NCBI RefSeq assembly: GCF_040218225.1
Contig: NZ_JAVJQO010000002.1
Span: forward strand, 434,001-498,000
Source: Gracilimonas sp.
Lineage (GTDB): Bacteria; Bacteroidota; Rhodothermia; Balneolales; Balneolaceae
Length of the DNA stretch: 64,000 bases
Direction: 5' to 3'
The notes beneath the pieces were generated by a model that did not search any database, was not told the DNA's origin, and saw nothing but the letters and a program-made list of their open reading frames with translations. Shown here piece by piece: positions 34,175 to 43,698 of this stretch. A program made the translations under genes and the position numbers. Position 1 is the stretch's first letter, and every line of letters starts with the position of its first letter.

Positions 34175-35112
34175 ATTCAATGAACATCGGGGATTTTTCG
34201 GAGCAAACGCTTGAGCTCAAAGAAGACTACGAGGGCGAAGTAATTGCTACATTGGTCCGGTCTCCTGAAAATGATACAGCAAGACCTTCCGTGTTATATA
34301 TTCATGGATTGAGTGATTATTTCTTCCAGGTTCATGTTGCTGAAGCCTTCCATGCACAAGGATATAATTTTTATGCCCTTGATTTAAGGAAACATGGCCG
34401 GTCTCTTCTTCCACATCAAACCCCAAACTACTGTCGCTCTGTTGAAGAGTATTTTCCGGAGATAGATCGTGCTCTTCAAATTATTGACTCCGAAAATAAG
34501 GGCGGTATTATTCTTTTTGGTCATTCCACCGGGGGACTTACCAGCAGCTTATACCTGAATGAAGGCTCTAATCGTAAACTGGTAACAAAACTCATCCTGA
34601 ATTCGCCTTTTCTACAATTTAATCTGAGTTTTTTTCAGCGAGCTTTTTTACTACCCGCCGCTGGTATTATCTCATGGTTTTTGCCTTATGCATCTCTTGA
34701 AAAACCATTCCCACATTTGTATGGAGCAAGCATTTCCAGCAAAAAATACGGAGAATGGGATTATAACACGGACTGGAAACCCCTGAATGGTTTTCCGGCT
34801 TACCTGAAATGGGTTTCTGCAATGAATAAAGCTCAAAAAAAGCTACACCATAGTTCAGATATCAATATTCCCATTCTGATACTTCATTCAGATAAATCGA
34901 GCAGAAATCAGACCTGGAATGAGAGCATCCTGAAAACCGATATGGTCCTGGATGTGGAGCACATGAAAGCCCTTGGAAAGAAATTAGGTCCGGATGTATC
35001 ACTTGCGGAAATACCCAATGCCATACATGATGTATTTCTTTCCAAAAAAGAAGTAAGAGAGTTGGCTTTTGACCACATGTTTGAATGGCTGGAAAAAACT
35101 TTCGACGACTGA
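34171..35112 (+). CDS. Alpha/beta hydrolase (serine aminopeptidase S33 / lysophospholipase type)
   Basis: A 313-residue soluble protein of the Hydrolase_4 family. It shows an oxyanion segment (YIHGLSDYF), LDLRKHGRS, the nucleophile elbow GHSTGGL (Ser), ILHSDKSS with a likely Asp nearby, and a late His in PNAIHDVFLS. Relatives cleave monoacylglycerols or lysophospholipids; the substrate here is unknown. It is translationally coupled to ywbE (4-base overlap). Confidence 0.88.
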   Translation: MNSMNIGDFSEQTLELKEDYEGEVIATLVRSPENDTARPSVLYIHGLSDYFFQVHVAEAFHAQGYNFYALDLRKHGRSLLPHQTPNYCRSVEEYFPEIDRALQIIDSENKGGIILFGHSTGGLTSSLYLNEGSNRKLVTKLILNSPFLQFNLSFFQRAFLLPAAGIISWFLPYASLEKPFPHLYGASISSKKYGEWDYNTDWKPLNGFPAYLKWVSAMNKAQKKLHHSSDINIPILILHSDKSSRNQTWNESILKTDMVLDVEHMKALGKKLGPDVSLAEIPNAIHDVFLSKKEVRELAFDHMFEWLEKTFDD

Positions 35113-35149
35113 TATCCTTTCAGCTTGCAAATCTCGAAAAAATCCTTTT

Positions 35150-35173
35150 ATTACAAGTACAGCCAATTGTAAT
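35150..35173. repeat. Inverted repeat upstream of the CBS gene
   Basis: ATTACAA (35150-35156) and TTGTAAT (35167-35173) form a perfect 7-bp inverted repeat with a 10-base spacer, directly before the GGGAGG ribosome-binding site of the CBS gene. It could be a dimeric-regulator operator or a weak 5' hairpin. Confidence 0.4.
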
Positions 35174-35190
35174 TAAGGGAGGTACGGAAT

Positions 35191-35628
35191 ATGCAGGTAA
35201 AAGAAATTTTAAATCAGAAAGGACGGGATATATTTGCCGTAAAGCCTGATTCGACGGTTTATGAAGCCATAGCTAAAATGGCTGAATTTAACATCGGGGC
35301 TTTACTGGTGATGGAAGATTCAAAGCTCGAAGGGATTATCTCAGAAAGGGATTATCGAAATAAGGTGATTCTTGAAGGACGCACGTCAAAAACGACCAAA
35401 GTTCAGAAAATCATGACAAAGAATGTCATTCGGGTTGAGCCCACAGATACAGTAAACCTTTGTATGCAGCTTATGACGGAAAAGAAAATTCGTCACCTGC
35501 CTGTTGTAGATAATGAAAAGGTTGTTGGGGTAATTTCGATTGGTGATGTGGTCAAAACAGTAATCGCCAACCAAAAATCGGAAATTGATTCGCTCCGCAA
35601 CTATATAGGCGGAGGATATCCTACATAG
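35191..35628 (+). CDS. CBS domain-pair protein
   Basis: A 145-residue protein made of two CBS domains (about 1-60 and 70-135), with ALLVMEDSKLEGIISERDYRN and RHLPVVDNEKVVGVISIGDVVK. It has a strong GGGAGG ribosome-binding site 9 bases upstream. Stand-alone CBS pairs bind adenine nucleotides and act as energy sensors; the ERDY motif resembles those of the IMPDH-like and hypoxic-response CBS group. The partner is unknown. Confidence 0.93.
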   Translation: MQVKEILNQKGRDIFAVKPDSTVYEAIAKMAEFNIGALLVMEDSKLEGIISERDYRNKVILEGRTSKTTKVQKIMTKNVIRVEPTDTVNLCMQLMTEKKIRHLPVVDNEKVVGVISIGDVVKTVIANQKSEIDSLRNYIGGGYPT

Positions 35629-35748
35629 TAATAAGCCAGATTTCTTAGAACTTCCGGTTTTTTTATATACCCAGTGTCCAACTCTCTTGAATTGAATGTT
35701 TGGCAAATTCTTACGGTTCCACTATCAACTTCCAACTAATTATATATT

Positions 35749-36498
35749 ATGATTCGAGCGGTTTCTATATTCTTTTTTTTAGGATTATTCACTTTCAGTA
35801 CAGCCTTTGCCCAACTGGATAACAATCCTGATCGGGTTGAAACTGATGAGGGTGAACTGGTGATTCATCCCATATTACACGGCACGGTAATTTTTGAATG
35901 GAATGGACGAACAGTTTATATGGATCCGTGGGGGCAAGCAAATTTATATGATGATAAACCAGCTCCTGATGTCATCCTTATTACTCATCCACATGGTGAT
36001 CATCTTAGTCCTGAAACACTGGCCAGCTTAGATACGGAGAACACTTCATTTTATGTCCCTCAAGCTGTTGCAGATCAAATGCCGGAAGAATATTTAGCTC
36101 AAACTACAGTAATCGCCAACGGTGAGACTATGGAATATGAAGGCATCACCATTCGGGCTGTCCCGATGTATAATCTTCCCGAAAAAGATGCAAGGCATGC
36201 CAAAGGCTGGGGCAATGGCTATGTACTTACCATGGGTGGAAAAGATGTCTATGTCTCCGGAGATACCGAAGGAATTCCTGAAATGAGGAACCTGGAAGGT
36301 ATCGATATTGCCTTTGTTTGCATGAATCTACCGTACACCATGGATATAAATCAGGCTTCTGATGCTGTCTTAGACTTTGAGCCCGCCATCGTTTATCCCT
36401 ATCACCACCGGGGACAGGATATACAGGAGTTCAAAAAACTGGTTGATGCCGGCGATAAGAACATCGAAGTGAGGCTGAAAAACTGGTATCCAAGATAG
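35749..36498 (+). CDS. Secreted metallo-beta-lactamase-fold hydrolase (UlaG-like)
   Basis: A 249-residue protein with a signal peptide (ending AFAQ) and the MBL fold. The zinc motif is ITHPHGDHLS (HxHxDH), with further ligands in VYVSGDTEG and YPYHHRGQ. It belongs to the UlaG-like beta-lactamase superfamily group, and export means it acts in the periplasm. Homologues hydrolyse lactones or phosphodiesters; the substrate cannot be told. The methyltransferase gene follows after 45 bases. Confidence 0.88.
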   Translation: MIRAVSIFFFLGLFTFSTAFAQLDNNPDRVETDEGELVIHPILHGTVIFEWNGRTVYMDPWGQANLYDDKPAPDVILITHPHGDHLSPETLASLDTENTSFYVPQAVADQMPEEYLAQTTVIANGETMEYEGITIRAVPMYNLPEKDARHAKGWGNGYVLTMGGKDVYVSGDTEGIPEMRNLEGIDIAFVCMNLPYTMDINQASDAVLDFEPAIVYPYHHRGQDIQEFKKLVDAGDKNIEVRLKNWYPR

Positions 36499-36543
36499 AG
36501 CTTAACATCTGATGGGAAGAACTCCTACCTTCCTTCAAAAAGA

Positions 36544-37179
36544 ATGATGAAGTGTACGCTCTGTTCATCCAAGACAGAACCGTTCTATTATTATGAGAAT
36601 GAAGACCGGCAGTATCACCGATGCACCAACTGCCGGGCGGTTCTCATGGATACCGACGATTATCCAACTCCTGAAGAAGAGATATTCAGGTATGAAAGTC
36701 ATGATAATGATGTGGAAGATCCCCGATATCAGGAGTTCGTGTCACCGCTGGTGGAAAAAATTATGGAGAGGTTTAACCCAGATTCACTTGGGCTGGATTT
36801 TGGTTCCGGAACCGGGCCCGTTATCACTAAAATGCTTACCGACAAGGGATATTCCATCAACACCTTTGATCCCTTCTTTGATAATAACCCGGACGTTCTG
36901 GACTTGAACTATGACTATATCGTCAGTTGCGAGGTAATGGAACATTTTCATCATCCTCATAAGGAATTTCTGAAGCTGAAAGAAATGCTCAAACCAAAAG
37001 GTGCTCTATTTCTGAAGACCGATGTATTTACAGACGACATTGATTTCCATGCCTGGTATTACAAAAGTGATGAGACACACGTCATCTTCTACCACCCCGA
37101 TACGCTCCACTGGATGAAATCTGAGTTCAGCTTTAGTGGCTTAGATATCGACGGAAGACATATTACCTTCCTGATTTAG
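36544..37179 (+). CDS. Class I SAM-dependent methyltransferase with N-terminal zinc ribbon
   Basis: A 211-residue cytoplasmic protein. A four-Cys zinc ribbon (CTLCSS ... CTNC) opens it. A Rossmann methyltransferase domain follows, with motif I LDFGSGTGPV, an acidic residue in NTFDPFF, and VSCEVMEHFHHP as motif IV/post-IV. The layout resembles Methyltransf_23-type enzymes such as those acting on metabolites or lipids. The substrate is unknown. MKC one codon in is an equally good start. Confidence 0.88.
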   Translation: MMKCTLCSSKTEPFYYYENEDRQYHRCTNCRAVLMDTDDYPTPEEEIFRYESHDNDVEDPRYQEFVSPLVEKIMERFNPDSLGLDFGSGTGPVITKMLTDKGYSINTFDPFFDNNPDVLDLNYDYIVSCEVMEHFHHPHKEFLKLKEMLKPKGALFLKTDVFTDDIDFHAWYYKSDETHVIFYHPDTLHWMKSEFSFSGLDIDGRHITFLI

Positions 37180-37310
37180 GACTTTTCCCCACACTTTTAT
37201 CCATAGTAGAAAATCACCCTTTTTTTATGCAAATTAGTCCCAATCCTATGGGGCTTTTGGGTTTAAAGAAAAAGGGGTACCAAAGCTTCTCTAACTACAA
37301 ATGTAATGCT

Positions 37311-38297
37311 ATGAAAAAGTTATTAATGGTGCTGGGTGTGCTATTTCTAATTGTGATTGTCGGGGTAGCTGGTTTATTGACATATGTATCGAATGCCCTT
37401 CCAAATGTCGGTCCGGCTCCGGACATTCAAATTGAACAAACGACGGAACGTATCGAACGGGGCAAGTATCTGGCCAACTCCGTTATGCTATGTACCCATT
37501 GCCACTCTCCTCAGGAGAAAACAAAGTTTACGCATCCAATAGACAAAACTATGCTGGGCGCAGGGGGAAATCGTTTTGGAGCAGAAGAAGGATTTCCAGG
37601 CAATTATTACGCTTCAAATTTGACCCCTGCCAATCTGGACAATTGGACGGATGGTGAAATTTACCGCGCAGTTACCGAAGGTGTAAGTAAAGATGGGCGG
37701 GCGCTATTCCCAATTATGCCTTATCCAAACTACGCTAAAATGAACAAAGAAGACATTTACTCAATCATTGCTTATCTCCGTACTCTCGATCCTGTCGAAA
37801 ATGAAGTGCCTGTTTCAGAATCTTTCTTTCCGATGAATTTGATCATTAACACCATCCCTATGGAAAGTGAGCTTGCTGAAGAAGAGCCAGACAAAACGGA
37901 TCCGGTATCATGGGGTAAATATTTAGTCACTGCAGCCAGTTGTATGGATTGCCACACTCCGATGGAACAGGGTACTCCCATTCCCGGGATGACTCTTGCA
38001 GGGGGCATGGAATTTCCTATGGAAGATGGCAGTATTGTCAGAACGGCCAACATCACTCCGGACATAAAAACAGGTATTGGTTCCTGGACAGAGCAGCAGT
38101 TCGTAAGTCGATTTAAATATTACGCTGATTCCACTTTTAATTTTCACGAAGTGGCCCATGGGGAATTTAACACAGCAATGCCATGGAGTATGTATGCCCA
38201 GATGTCGGAAGATGAGCTAAAAGCTATTTATGCTTACCTGAGAACCGCCGAACCGGTAGATCATTTAGTTACAAGGTTTACACCTGTCGTAGACTAA
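37311..38297 (+). CDS. Membrane-anchored diheme cytochrome c
   Basis: A 328-residue protein. I chose the ATG at 37311, where a TM/signal anchor begins (KKLLMVLGVLFLIVIVGVAG); the longer frame from 37227 adds an implausible leader. Two cytochrome c domains each have a CxxCH heme site (CTHCH and CMDCH) and distal Met candidates in PIMPYP and AMPWSMY. It resembles the cytochrome subunits that take electrons from PQQ- or FAD-linked dehydrogenases, although no dehydrogenase is nearby. A strong terminator follows. Confidence 0.9.
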   Translation: MKKLLMVLGVLFLIVIVGVAGLLTYVSNALPNVGPAPDIQIEQTTERIERGKYLANSVMLCTHCHSPQEKTKFTHPIDKTMLGAGGNRFGAEEGFPGNYYASNLTPANLDNWTDGEIYRAVTEGVSKDGRALFPIMPYPNYAKMNKEDIYSIIAYLRTLDPVENEVPVSESFFPMNLIINTIPMESELAEEEPDKTDPVSWGKYLVTAASCMDCHTPMEQGTPIPGMTLAGGMEFPMEDGSIVRTANITPDIKTGIGSWTEQQFVSRFKYYADSTFNFHEVAHGEFNTAMPWSMYAQMSEDELKAIYAYLRTAEPVDHLVTRFTPVVD

Positions 38298-38317
38298 CAA
38301 TCAGATCGTTTAACAAG

Positions 38318-38346
38318 AGGTTCAGGTTTGTCCTGAACCTTTTTTA
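38318..38346 (+). terminator. Rho-independent terminator of the cytochrome c gene
   Basis: AGGTTCAGG (38318-38326) pairs perfectly with CCTGAACCT (38332-38340) around a 5-base loop, followed by a T-run. It ends at the stop codon of the convergent M1 peptidase gene. Confidence 0.92.
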
Positions 38347-40011
38347 ATTTCCAAGCAGATTAAAACTTCCCACATAATAATTCGGATCAACAGTAAGAGT
38401 GTACGACTCATTGGATTCCAGGGAAATAGTCTTCCAGCCGGTGCCTGGCTGTAGTCTCCGCTTTTCTCCGTTCAATGTGACATCGACAGGCAGGTTAAAT
38501 CCATCTACTGCATTTCCCCATCTGTACATCAGCGTGTTATTTCTGAACGCATATTCAAGTGTGGGAATGCGAATATCCCGTAAGTACTGATCAAAAACAG
38601 GGTCTAAATTCATTCCAAACTTATCGCTGATGTAGTTTTCTATTTGGGTGGTTGTTACGGTTTGATGATAGAATTCCCGGTTCAAACCTCGTAAGGTTTC
38701 CCGCCACAGAGAATCATTGTCTGCCACCTGTCGCAACGTATGCAGCAGATTTCCGCCTTTGTTATACATATCACTCGACCCTTCGTGATGCACCCCGTAA
38801 ACCCCTATTAATGGACTATTATTTTGAATTCCGAGCCTGAGTCCCTGTACATATTCATTGGCCGCTTTTTCACCATAATGATAATCCAGATACAGACTTT
38901 CGGAATAATTGGTGAATCCTTCATGAATCCACATATCAGCTACATCGGCATAAGTGATGTTATTGGAAAACCATTCATGGCCGGTTTCATGGATAATGAT
39001 GAAGTCGAATTTCAGTCCCCAGCCCGAACCACTTAAATCCCTGCCCAAATATCCGTTCTGATATCCGTTTCCATAAGTAACCGAACTCTGATGTTCCATA
39101 CCCAGATAAGGAACTTCCACCAGTTTGTATCCATCCTCATAAAAAGGGTAAGGACCAAACCAGTACTCAAAAGCATCCATCATAGGTTTCACCTGTTTGA
39201 ACTGCTCTTTGGCTTTCTCCAGGTTTTCCCTAAGCACGTAATAATCGAGATCCAGGATCCCTTTTTCCCCTTCGTATTCTTCCCCGAAATGCACATAGTC
39301 GCCAATATTAATATTCACCCCATAACTGTTGATGGGATTTGACACAAACCAATGCCAGGTTTTTGTCCCGTTTTGGTGCTCGTCAACCCCTCGCAATCTT
39401 CCGTTCGAAACATCCATCAGAGAATCAGGGGCATTTACGCTGATCAGCAAACTGTCCACTTCATCATAAGGATGATCTTTGTTTGGCCACCAAATACTGG
39501 CTCCTATACCCTGATTGGAAGTGGCAACGAATGGCCGGCCATTACTGTCTTGTGTCCAGGTAAAACCTCCATCCCACGGTGGACGAACAGCAACTTTGGG
39601 TTTTCCTGAAAAATGAACAACAACCTCATTGATATCTCCGGTTCTTTGCCTTTTCTCAAGTGTAATAAAAAAGGCATTTCCATCCCTTTCGAACTCAAGG
39701 TCACTTCCACCCTGAGTTATCTTTGTAATATTCATTGGCGGCTGAAGATCGATCTGCATGGTTTGATAGGGCTTCAGCACTCTATACTGAACCTCGTTCC
39801 ATCCAGAAATTGAACTGTCCGGGATATTCACCTCAACGTTCAGGTGATAATAGGTCAAGTCCCACCATTCCCTTTCTTCTGTAATGGAACCCCTAAGGCT
39901 ATCCTGATGAGTGAACCCGGTTTGCGGAGCAAATATTTGGGCATTCACATCCGAAAATCCAGACGCAATAATTAGTGAAAAAACAAGAACCAAAATTCTG
40001 AACGTTTTCAA
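38344..40011 (-). CDS. M1 family aminopeptidase-like metalloprotease, secreted
   Basis: A 555-residue protein with a signal peptide (ending VNAQ). The N-terminal beta-saddle domain (about 30-215) is followed by the catalytic domain with LGMEHQS (the exopeptidase GxMEN counterpart), zinc motif HETGHEW and the third ligand Glu in WIHEGFTNYSES. It is a family M1 aminopeptidase and probably acts in the periplasm or outside. The C-terminal region is short for M1 and ends with a small beta domain. Confidence 0.93.
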   Translation of the reverse strand: MKTFRILVLVFSLIIASGFSDVNAQIFAPQTGFTHQDSLRGSITEEREWWDLTYYHLNVEVNIPDSSISGWNEVQYRVLKPYQTMQIDLQPPMNITKITQGGSDLEFERDGNAFFITLEKRQRTGDINEVVVHFSGKPKVAVRPPWDGGFTWTQDSNGRPFVATSNQGIGASIWWPNKDHPYDEVDSLLISVNAPDSLMDVSNGRLRGVDEHQNGTKTWHWFVSNPINSYGVNINIGDYVHFGEEYEGEKGILDLDYYVLRENLEKAKEQFKQVKPMMDAFEYWFGPYPFYEDGYKLVEVPYLGMEHQSSVTYGNGYQNGYLGRDLSGSGWGLKFDFIIIHETGHEWFSNNITYADVADMWIHEGFTNYSESLYLDYHYGEKAANEYVQGLRLGIQNNSPLIGVYGVHHEGSSDMYNKGGNLLHTLRQVADNDSLWRETLRGLNREFYHQTVTTTQIENYISDKFGMNLDPVFDQYLRDIRIPTLEYAFRNNTLMYRWGNAVDGFNLPVDVTLNGEKRRLQPGTGWKTISLESNESYTLTVDPNYYVGSFNLLGN

Positions 40012-40321
40012 TTTTATATCCTTTTTAATAGCCGATGAGGTTAAGCTGTATCCAGCTCAACAACCAATTTTTTCTGATTACTATGCTTAGGTTAATGGTT
40101 TTATGACATTAACTGAACAGATAATACTTGAAACTGAGTCTCAGCTTGTTACCTTGAAGTGATTTAACTAACAGATTTTTAAAATCTTAAGTAAAAACAC
40201 TTATTAAAGTGAAGTTAATTTCCTATAAAACTTCTCAGTGTTCTCTCCCAAAGCTTCGGGACGAGTTTCTTTATTCAACTAACTACGTAATGGTAACTAA
40301 TTTTAATTTTCAGAGCTAATC
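40012..40321. other. Divergent intergenic region between the M1 peptidase and porin genes
   Basis: 310 bases without a gene, AT-rich, expected to hold both promoters. A palindrome CTGAGTCTCAG (40134-40144) is the only regular element. I see no exact TAnnTTTG box and no riboswitch. Confidence 0.5.
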
Positions 40322-41479
40322 ATGAAATACTTAAGCTTACTCGTTACTTCCTTTTTATTGCTTTTTTCAACTTTCGCTTTCGCTCAGGAAGATGAATCTT
40401 CGTTATCGGTAGGCGGAGCTGTACGATATAATGTACTGCTAACCGACTATGAAGACGGTAATATCGATAATAACGATGCCCAGTTCACATGGGATACCTG
40501 GCGACTGAATGTAAATGCCGAAAAGAACGGAGTGAAACTTAATTTTGAGTACCGCTTCTACCCTACTTTTAACACACACTTTGTGAAACAGGGGTGGTTA
40601 GGATATGACTTTAATGAAAAGAATAATATCCAGCTTGGAGTAACCCAGGTTCCATTCGGCAATCTCCAGTACAATTCTCATAACTGGTGGTTCCAGGGAC
40701 CTTATTATGTGGGCCTTGAAGATGATCACGACATGGGACTGAAGTACACGCATACCGCAGAGAACTGGGACTTGATGGCAGCATATTTCTTCCAGCCCGA
40801 ACCTGCAGGTCCGGCCGGTGGTAGCGGATCGTTTGGTTTTGGTGGATCAGGTCGCTATTCCTATGATATTGTTCCCTCAGGTAATCAAACCAACTATGAA
40901 CGTAATCAGTTGAACCTCCGTGTTACGCGCACCATTGATATCGAACGGGGAAGCATTGAGTTCGGTGCCAGTGGTGAAGTTGGGCAAATCTGGAATCAGC
41001 CGCTGGATGAAACATCATCCCGATATGCACTCGCGGCCCATACAGATATCGACTATGGCAACTGGAATTTCAAAGGGCAATTTATCAATTATGGAATGGA
41101 TGCCCAGAATAATAGCGGACAGAGCGTTGACATCGTCAATATGGGGGCATACGGAACTCCATATTCGGTAGCTACAGAAATGAATATCTACTCTGCCGGC
41201 TTAAGCTACAGCTACGATGTGGACTGGGGCCCCATCACAAACCTTAATTTCTACAATGACTATACCTACTTCCAGAAGAATATTGATGGTTTCTACGATG
41301 CCCAGCAAAATGTAATTGGCTTTCTACTCTCGGCTGGAAATGTGTATACCTACTTCGACATTGCCCGGGGAAGTAATCAGCCCTGGATCACACAAAACTT
41401 TGGTAGCGGACTTGGCCAGGGAGTAAGTGATGCCCGCTGGAACACCCGGTTCAACATAAACATTGGGTACTACTTCTAA
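40322..41479 (+). CDS. Outer-membrane beta-barrel porin-like protein
   Basis: A 385-residue protein with a signal peptide (ending AFAQ), alternating amphipathic strands, Gly/Ser-rich loops (GPAGGSGSFGFGGSG) and a C-terminal aromatic (IGYYF), as in outer-membrane porins. YRFYPTF, YDFNEKNNIQLGVTQVPFG and similar segments recall phosphate-selective or long-chain porins. Its position upstream of ProVWX suggests a channel serving betaine uptake. It is separated from proV by a 99-base leader with two competing hairpins. Confidence 0.8.
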   Translation: MKYLSLLVTSFLLLFSTFAFAQEDESSLSVGGAVRYNVLLTDYEDGNIDNNDAQFTWDTWRLNVNAEKNGVKLNFEYRFYPTFNTHFVKQGWLGYDFNEKNNIQLGVTQVPFGNLQYNSHNWWFQGPYYVGLEDDHDMGLKYTHTAENWDLMAAYFFQPEPAGPAGGSGSFGFGGSGRYSYDIVPSGNQTNYERNQLNLRVTRTIDIERGSIEFGASGEVGQIWNQPLDETSSRYALAAHTDIDYGNWNFKGQFINYGMDAQNNSGQSVDIVNMGAYGTPYSVATEMNIYSAGLSYSYDVDWGPITNLNFYNDYTYFQKNIDGFYDAQQNVIGFLLSAGNVYTYFDIARGSNQPWITQNFGSGLGQGVSDARWNTRFNINIGYYF

Positions 41480-41494
41480 GCTATAACGAACATA

Positions 41495-41561
41495 CATCCT
41501 GCTTGATGCGGGATGTCCTGAAAACGGAACCGAATTCCTTTTTGAGGAGATCCCGGACATC
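41495..41561 (+). promoter_or_regulatory. Overlapping alternative hairpins between porin and proV genes
   Basis: CATCCTGC (41495-41502) can pair with GCGGGATG (41508-41515, one wobble). GATGTCC (41512-41518) can instead pair with GGACATC (41555-41561). The two share bases 41512-41515 and cannot coexist. This could be an attenuator or processing site, but no T-run follows either hairpin. Confidence 0.4.
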
Positions 41562-41593
41562 ATATAACTCAATAATTTTTGAACGAAGGACAT

Positions 41594-42826
41594 ATGGCCG
41601 CTATAACCGTAAAAAATCTCTTTAAAATTTTCGGGAAGAACCCTGAAAAGGCCTTTCCCTTAATAGAAGAAGGCAAATCCAAAGACGAAATCCTGAATGA
41701 AACAGGAAATACCATCGGTATTAATAATGCCAGCTTTGAGGTAAAAGAGAAAGAGATGTTTGTGATCATGGGACTTTCCGGAAGTGGAAAGTCTACCGTG
41801 CTGCGCTGCCTGAACCGACTAATAGAACCCACCAAAGGTCAGGTACTGATTGGCGATGAAGACATTACCGAAGTGGATAAGGACAGGTTGCTGGAAATGC
41901 GCCGCAAAAAAATGTCGATGGTGTTTCAGAACTTTGGCTTATTTCCCCATCGCACCGTTTCTGAAAATGTACAATACGGGTTGGAAATAAGTGGCATGGA
42001 TAAAGATCAGCGAAAGAAGAAAGCGTATGAAGCTATCGAGAAAGTTGGACTGAAAGGATATGAAGAGCAGAAGCCTGACGAACTCAGTGGCGGCATGCAG
42101 CAGCGTGTTGGATTGGCGCGGGCATTAGCCAACGACCCTGAAATCCTGCTGATGGATGAAGCATTCAGTGCCCTCGACCCCCTTATCCGCGCCGATATGC
42201 AGGACGAGCTGCTGGAACTTCAGGCGGAAGTCCACAAAACGGTCGTTTTTATTACACATGACCTGGATGAGGCTCTTAAAATCGGAGACCGGATTGCCAT
42301 TATGAAAGACGGATATGTAGTTCAGGTAGGAACTCCTGAAGAAATTTTAACCAATCCAGCTGATGATTATGTGAAAGCTTTTGTGCAAAATGTAGATCGC
42401 ACCAAGATCATCACAGCTCAGGCTATAATGAGAAAAGCACCAACCGTTCAGGTACCTAAAGACGGTCCATCGGTAGCTATACGAAATATGGAAAAAGTGG
42501 GGGTTTCAACCACCTATGTGGTTGATGAAAACCGTCACCTCAAAGGAATTGTCAAAATTGATGACGCGATTAAGCTGAAGGAACACGGGGTGAAGGATCT
42601 CGAAGAAATCATCATTTCTGACATTGAAGTCTGCGGTCCGGAAACCCCCATCAACCAATTACTGCCCAAAGCCATCGAAGCCAAGTACCCGATTGCGGTT
42701 ATTGAAGCCGACAGCAGCCTGCTTGGCATTGTTGATCGTGCTACCATTATGGCAGAGCTCAACGAAAATGGCTTAGATACCCAAAAGAAAGAAACCAAGA
42801 ATAACGAAGAAACTACTACATCCTGA
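41594..42826 (+). CDS. proV: Glycine betaine/proline ABC transporter ATP-binding protein
   Basis: A 410-residue ATPase. I chose the ATG at 41594 with GAAGGA just upstream; a TTG at 41579 would add five residues. Walker A (GLSGSGKST), Q-loop (VFQNFG), signature LSGGMQQR and Walker B (ILLMDEAFSALD) are present. Two CBS domains (about 280-395) sense ionic strength in OpuA/ProV relatives. It energises uptake of glycine betaine for osmoprotection and is cotranscribed with proW two bases downstream. Confidence 0.96.
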   Translation: MAAITVKNLFKIFGKNPEKAFPLIEEGKSKDEILNETGNTIGINNASFEVKEKEMFVIMGLSGSGKSTVLRCLNRLIEPTKGQVLIGDEDITEVDKDRLLEMRRKKMSMVFQNFGLFPHRTVSENVQYGLEISGMDKDQRKKKAYEAIEKVGLKGYEEQKPDELSGGMQQRVGLARALANDPEILLMDEAFSALDPLIRADMQDELLELQAEVHKTVVFITHDLDEALKIGDRIAIMKDGYVVQVGTPEEILTNPADDYVKAFVQNVDRTKIITAQAIMRKAPTVQVPKDGPSVAIRNMEKVGVSTTYVVDENRHLKGIVKIDDAIKLKEHGVKDLEEIIISDIEVCGPETPINQLLPKAIEAKYPIAVIEADSSLLGIVDRATIMAELNENGLDTQKKETKNNEETTTS

Positions 42827-42828
42827 TT

Positions 42829-43653
42829 ATGTTTGACCTACCTGTTGGAGATGCATTTGAATTTGCAATCAACTGGCTGACCGATAACCTGAGCGGATTC
42901 TTTGACCTTGTTACCCTCGTGGTTGACTCTTTTCTGGTGGGGATAGAAAACCTGCTTTTATTTCCTCACCCCATCATAATGATTGTGCTGTTCAGCGCCC
43001 TTGCCTGGTATGTATCAGGAAAGGGAGTCGGTATTTTCACCGTACTCGGACTGTTCGTCATTGAGGGAATGGATATGTGGGACGGAACCATGGAAACGCT
43101 GGCTTTGATCATCACCGCGGTGGTTATCGCTTTGTTGATTGGTATTCCACTCGGAATCTGGGCTTCCAAAAGTAAGACTGTGGAAAAGGTTGTTCGGCCG
43201 ATTTTGGATTTTATGCAGACCATGCCCGCCTTTGTGTACCTGATTCCGGCTGTATTATTTTTTGGGTTAGGTCAGGTTCCGGGAGTGATTGCTACGCTCA
43301 TTTTTGCTATGCCACCGGCTGTACGGCTTACGAATTTGGGAATCCGGCAGGTACCGGAAGAAATCAGGGAAGCTGCCCTGGCTTTTGGATCTGATTCTAA
43401 ACAAATGCTTATGAAAGTTGAATTACCGGTCGCCCTGCCAACCATTTTAGCAGGTGTAAATCAGACTATTATGCTGGCTCTTTCGATGGTAGTTATCGCT
43501 GCATTAATTGGCGCCGGTGGATTGGGACAACCCGTAGTGACCGGATTACAGCAACTGGATATTGGACTGGGGTTTGAAGGCGGACTCGCTATTGTAATAC
43601 TGGCTGTGTTTTTGGACAGAGTCACCCAATCGTTAGGAGCTTCGACAGGATAA
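42829..43653 (+). CDS. proW: Glycine betaine/proline ABC transporter permease
   Basis: A 274-residue membrane protein with about 7 TM segments and the EAA-loop region (EIREAALAFGSDSKQMLMKVELP) that contacts ProV. It has the QTMPAFVYLIPAVLFFGLG signature of OpuA/ProW permeases. It is the membrane channel of the betaine importer. It sits between proV (2 bases) and proX (45 bases). Confidence 0.96.
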   Translation: MFDLPVGDAFEFAINWLTDNLSGFFDLVTLVVDSFLVGIENLLLFPHPIIMIVLFSALAWYVSGKGVGIFTVLGLFVIEGMDMWDGTMETLALIITAVVIALLIGIPLGIWASKSKTVEKVVRPILDFMQTMPAFVYLIPAVLFFGLGQVPGVIATLIFAMPPAVRLTNLGIRQVPEEIREAALAFGSDSKQMLMKVELPVALPTILAGVNQTIMLALSMVVIAALIGAGGLGQPVVTGLQQLDIGLGFEGGLAIVILAVFLDRVTQSLGASTG

Positions 43654-43698
43654 GAATTTAAGATTTAAACAGAACCATAACATCAAACCAAAAGAACC

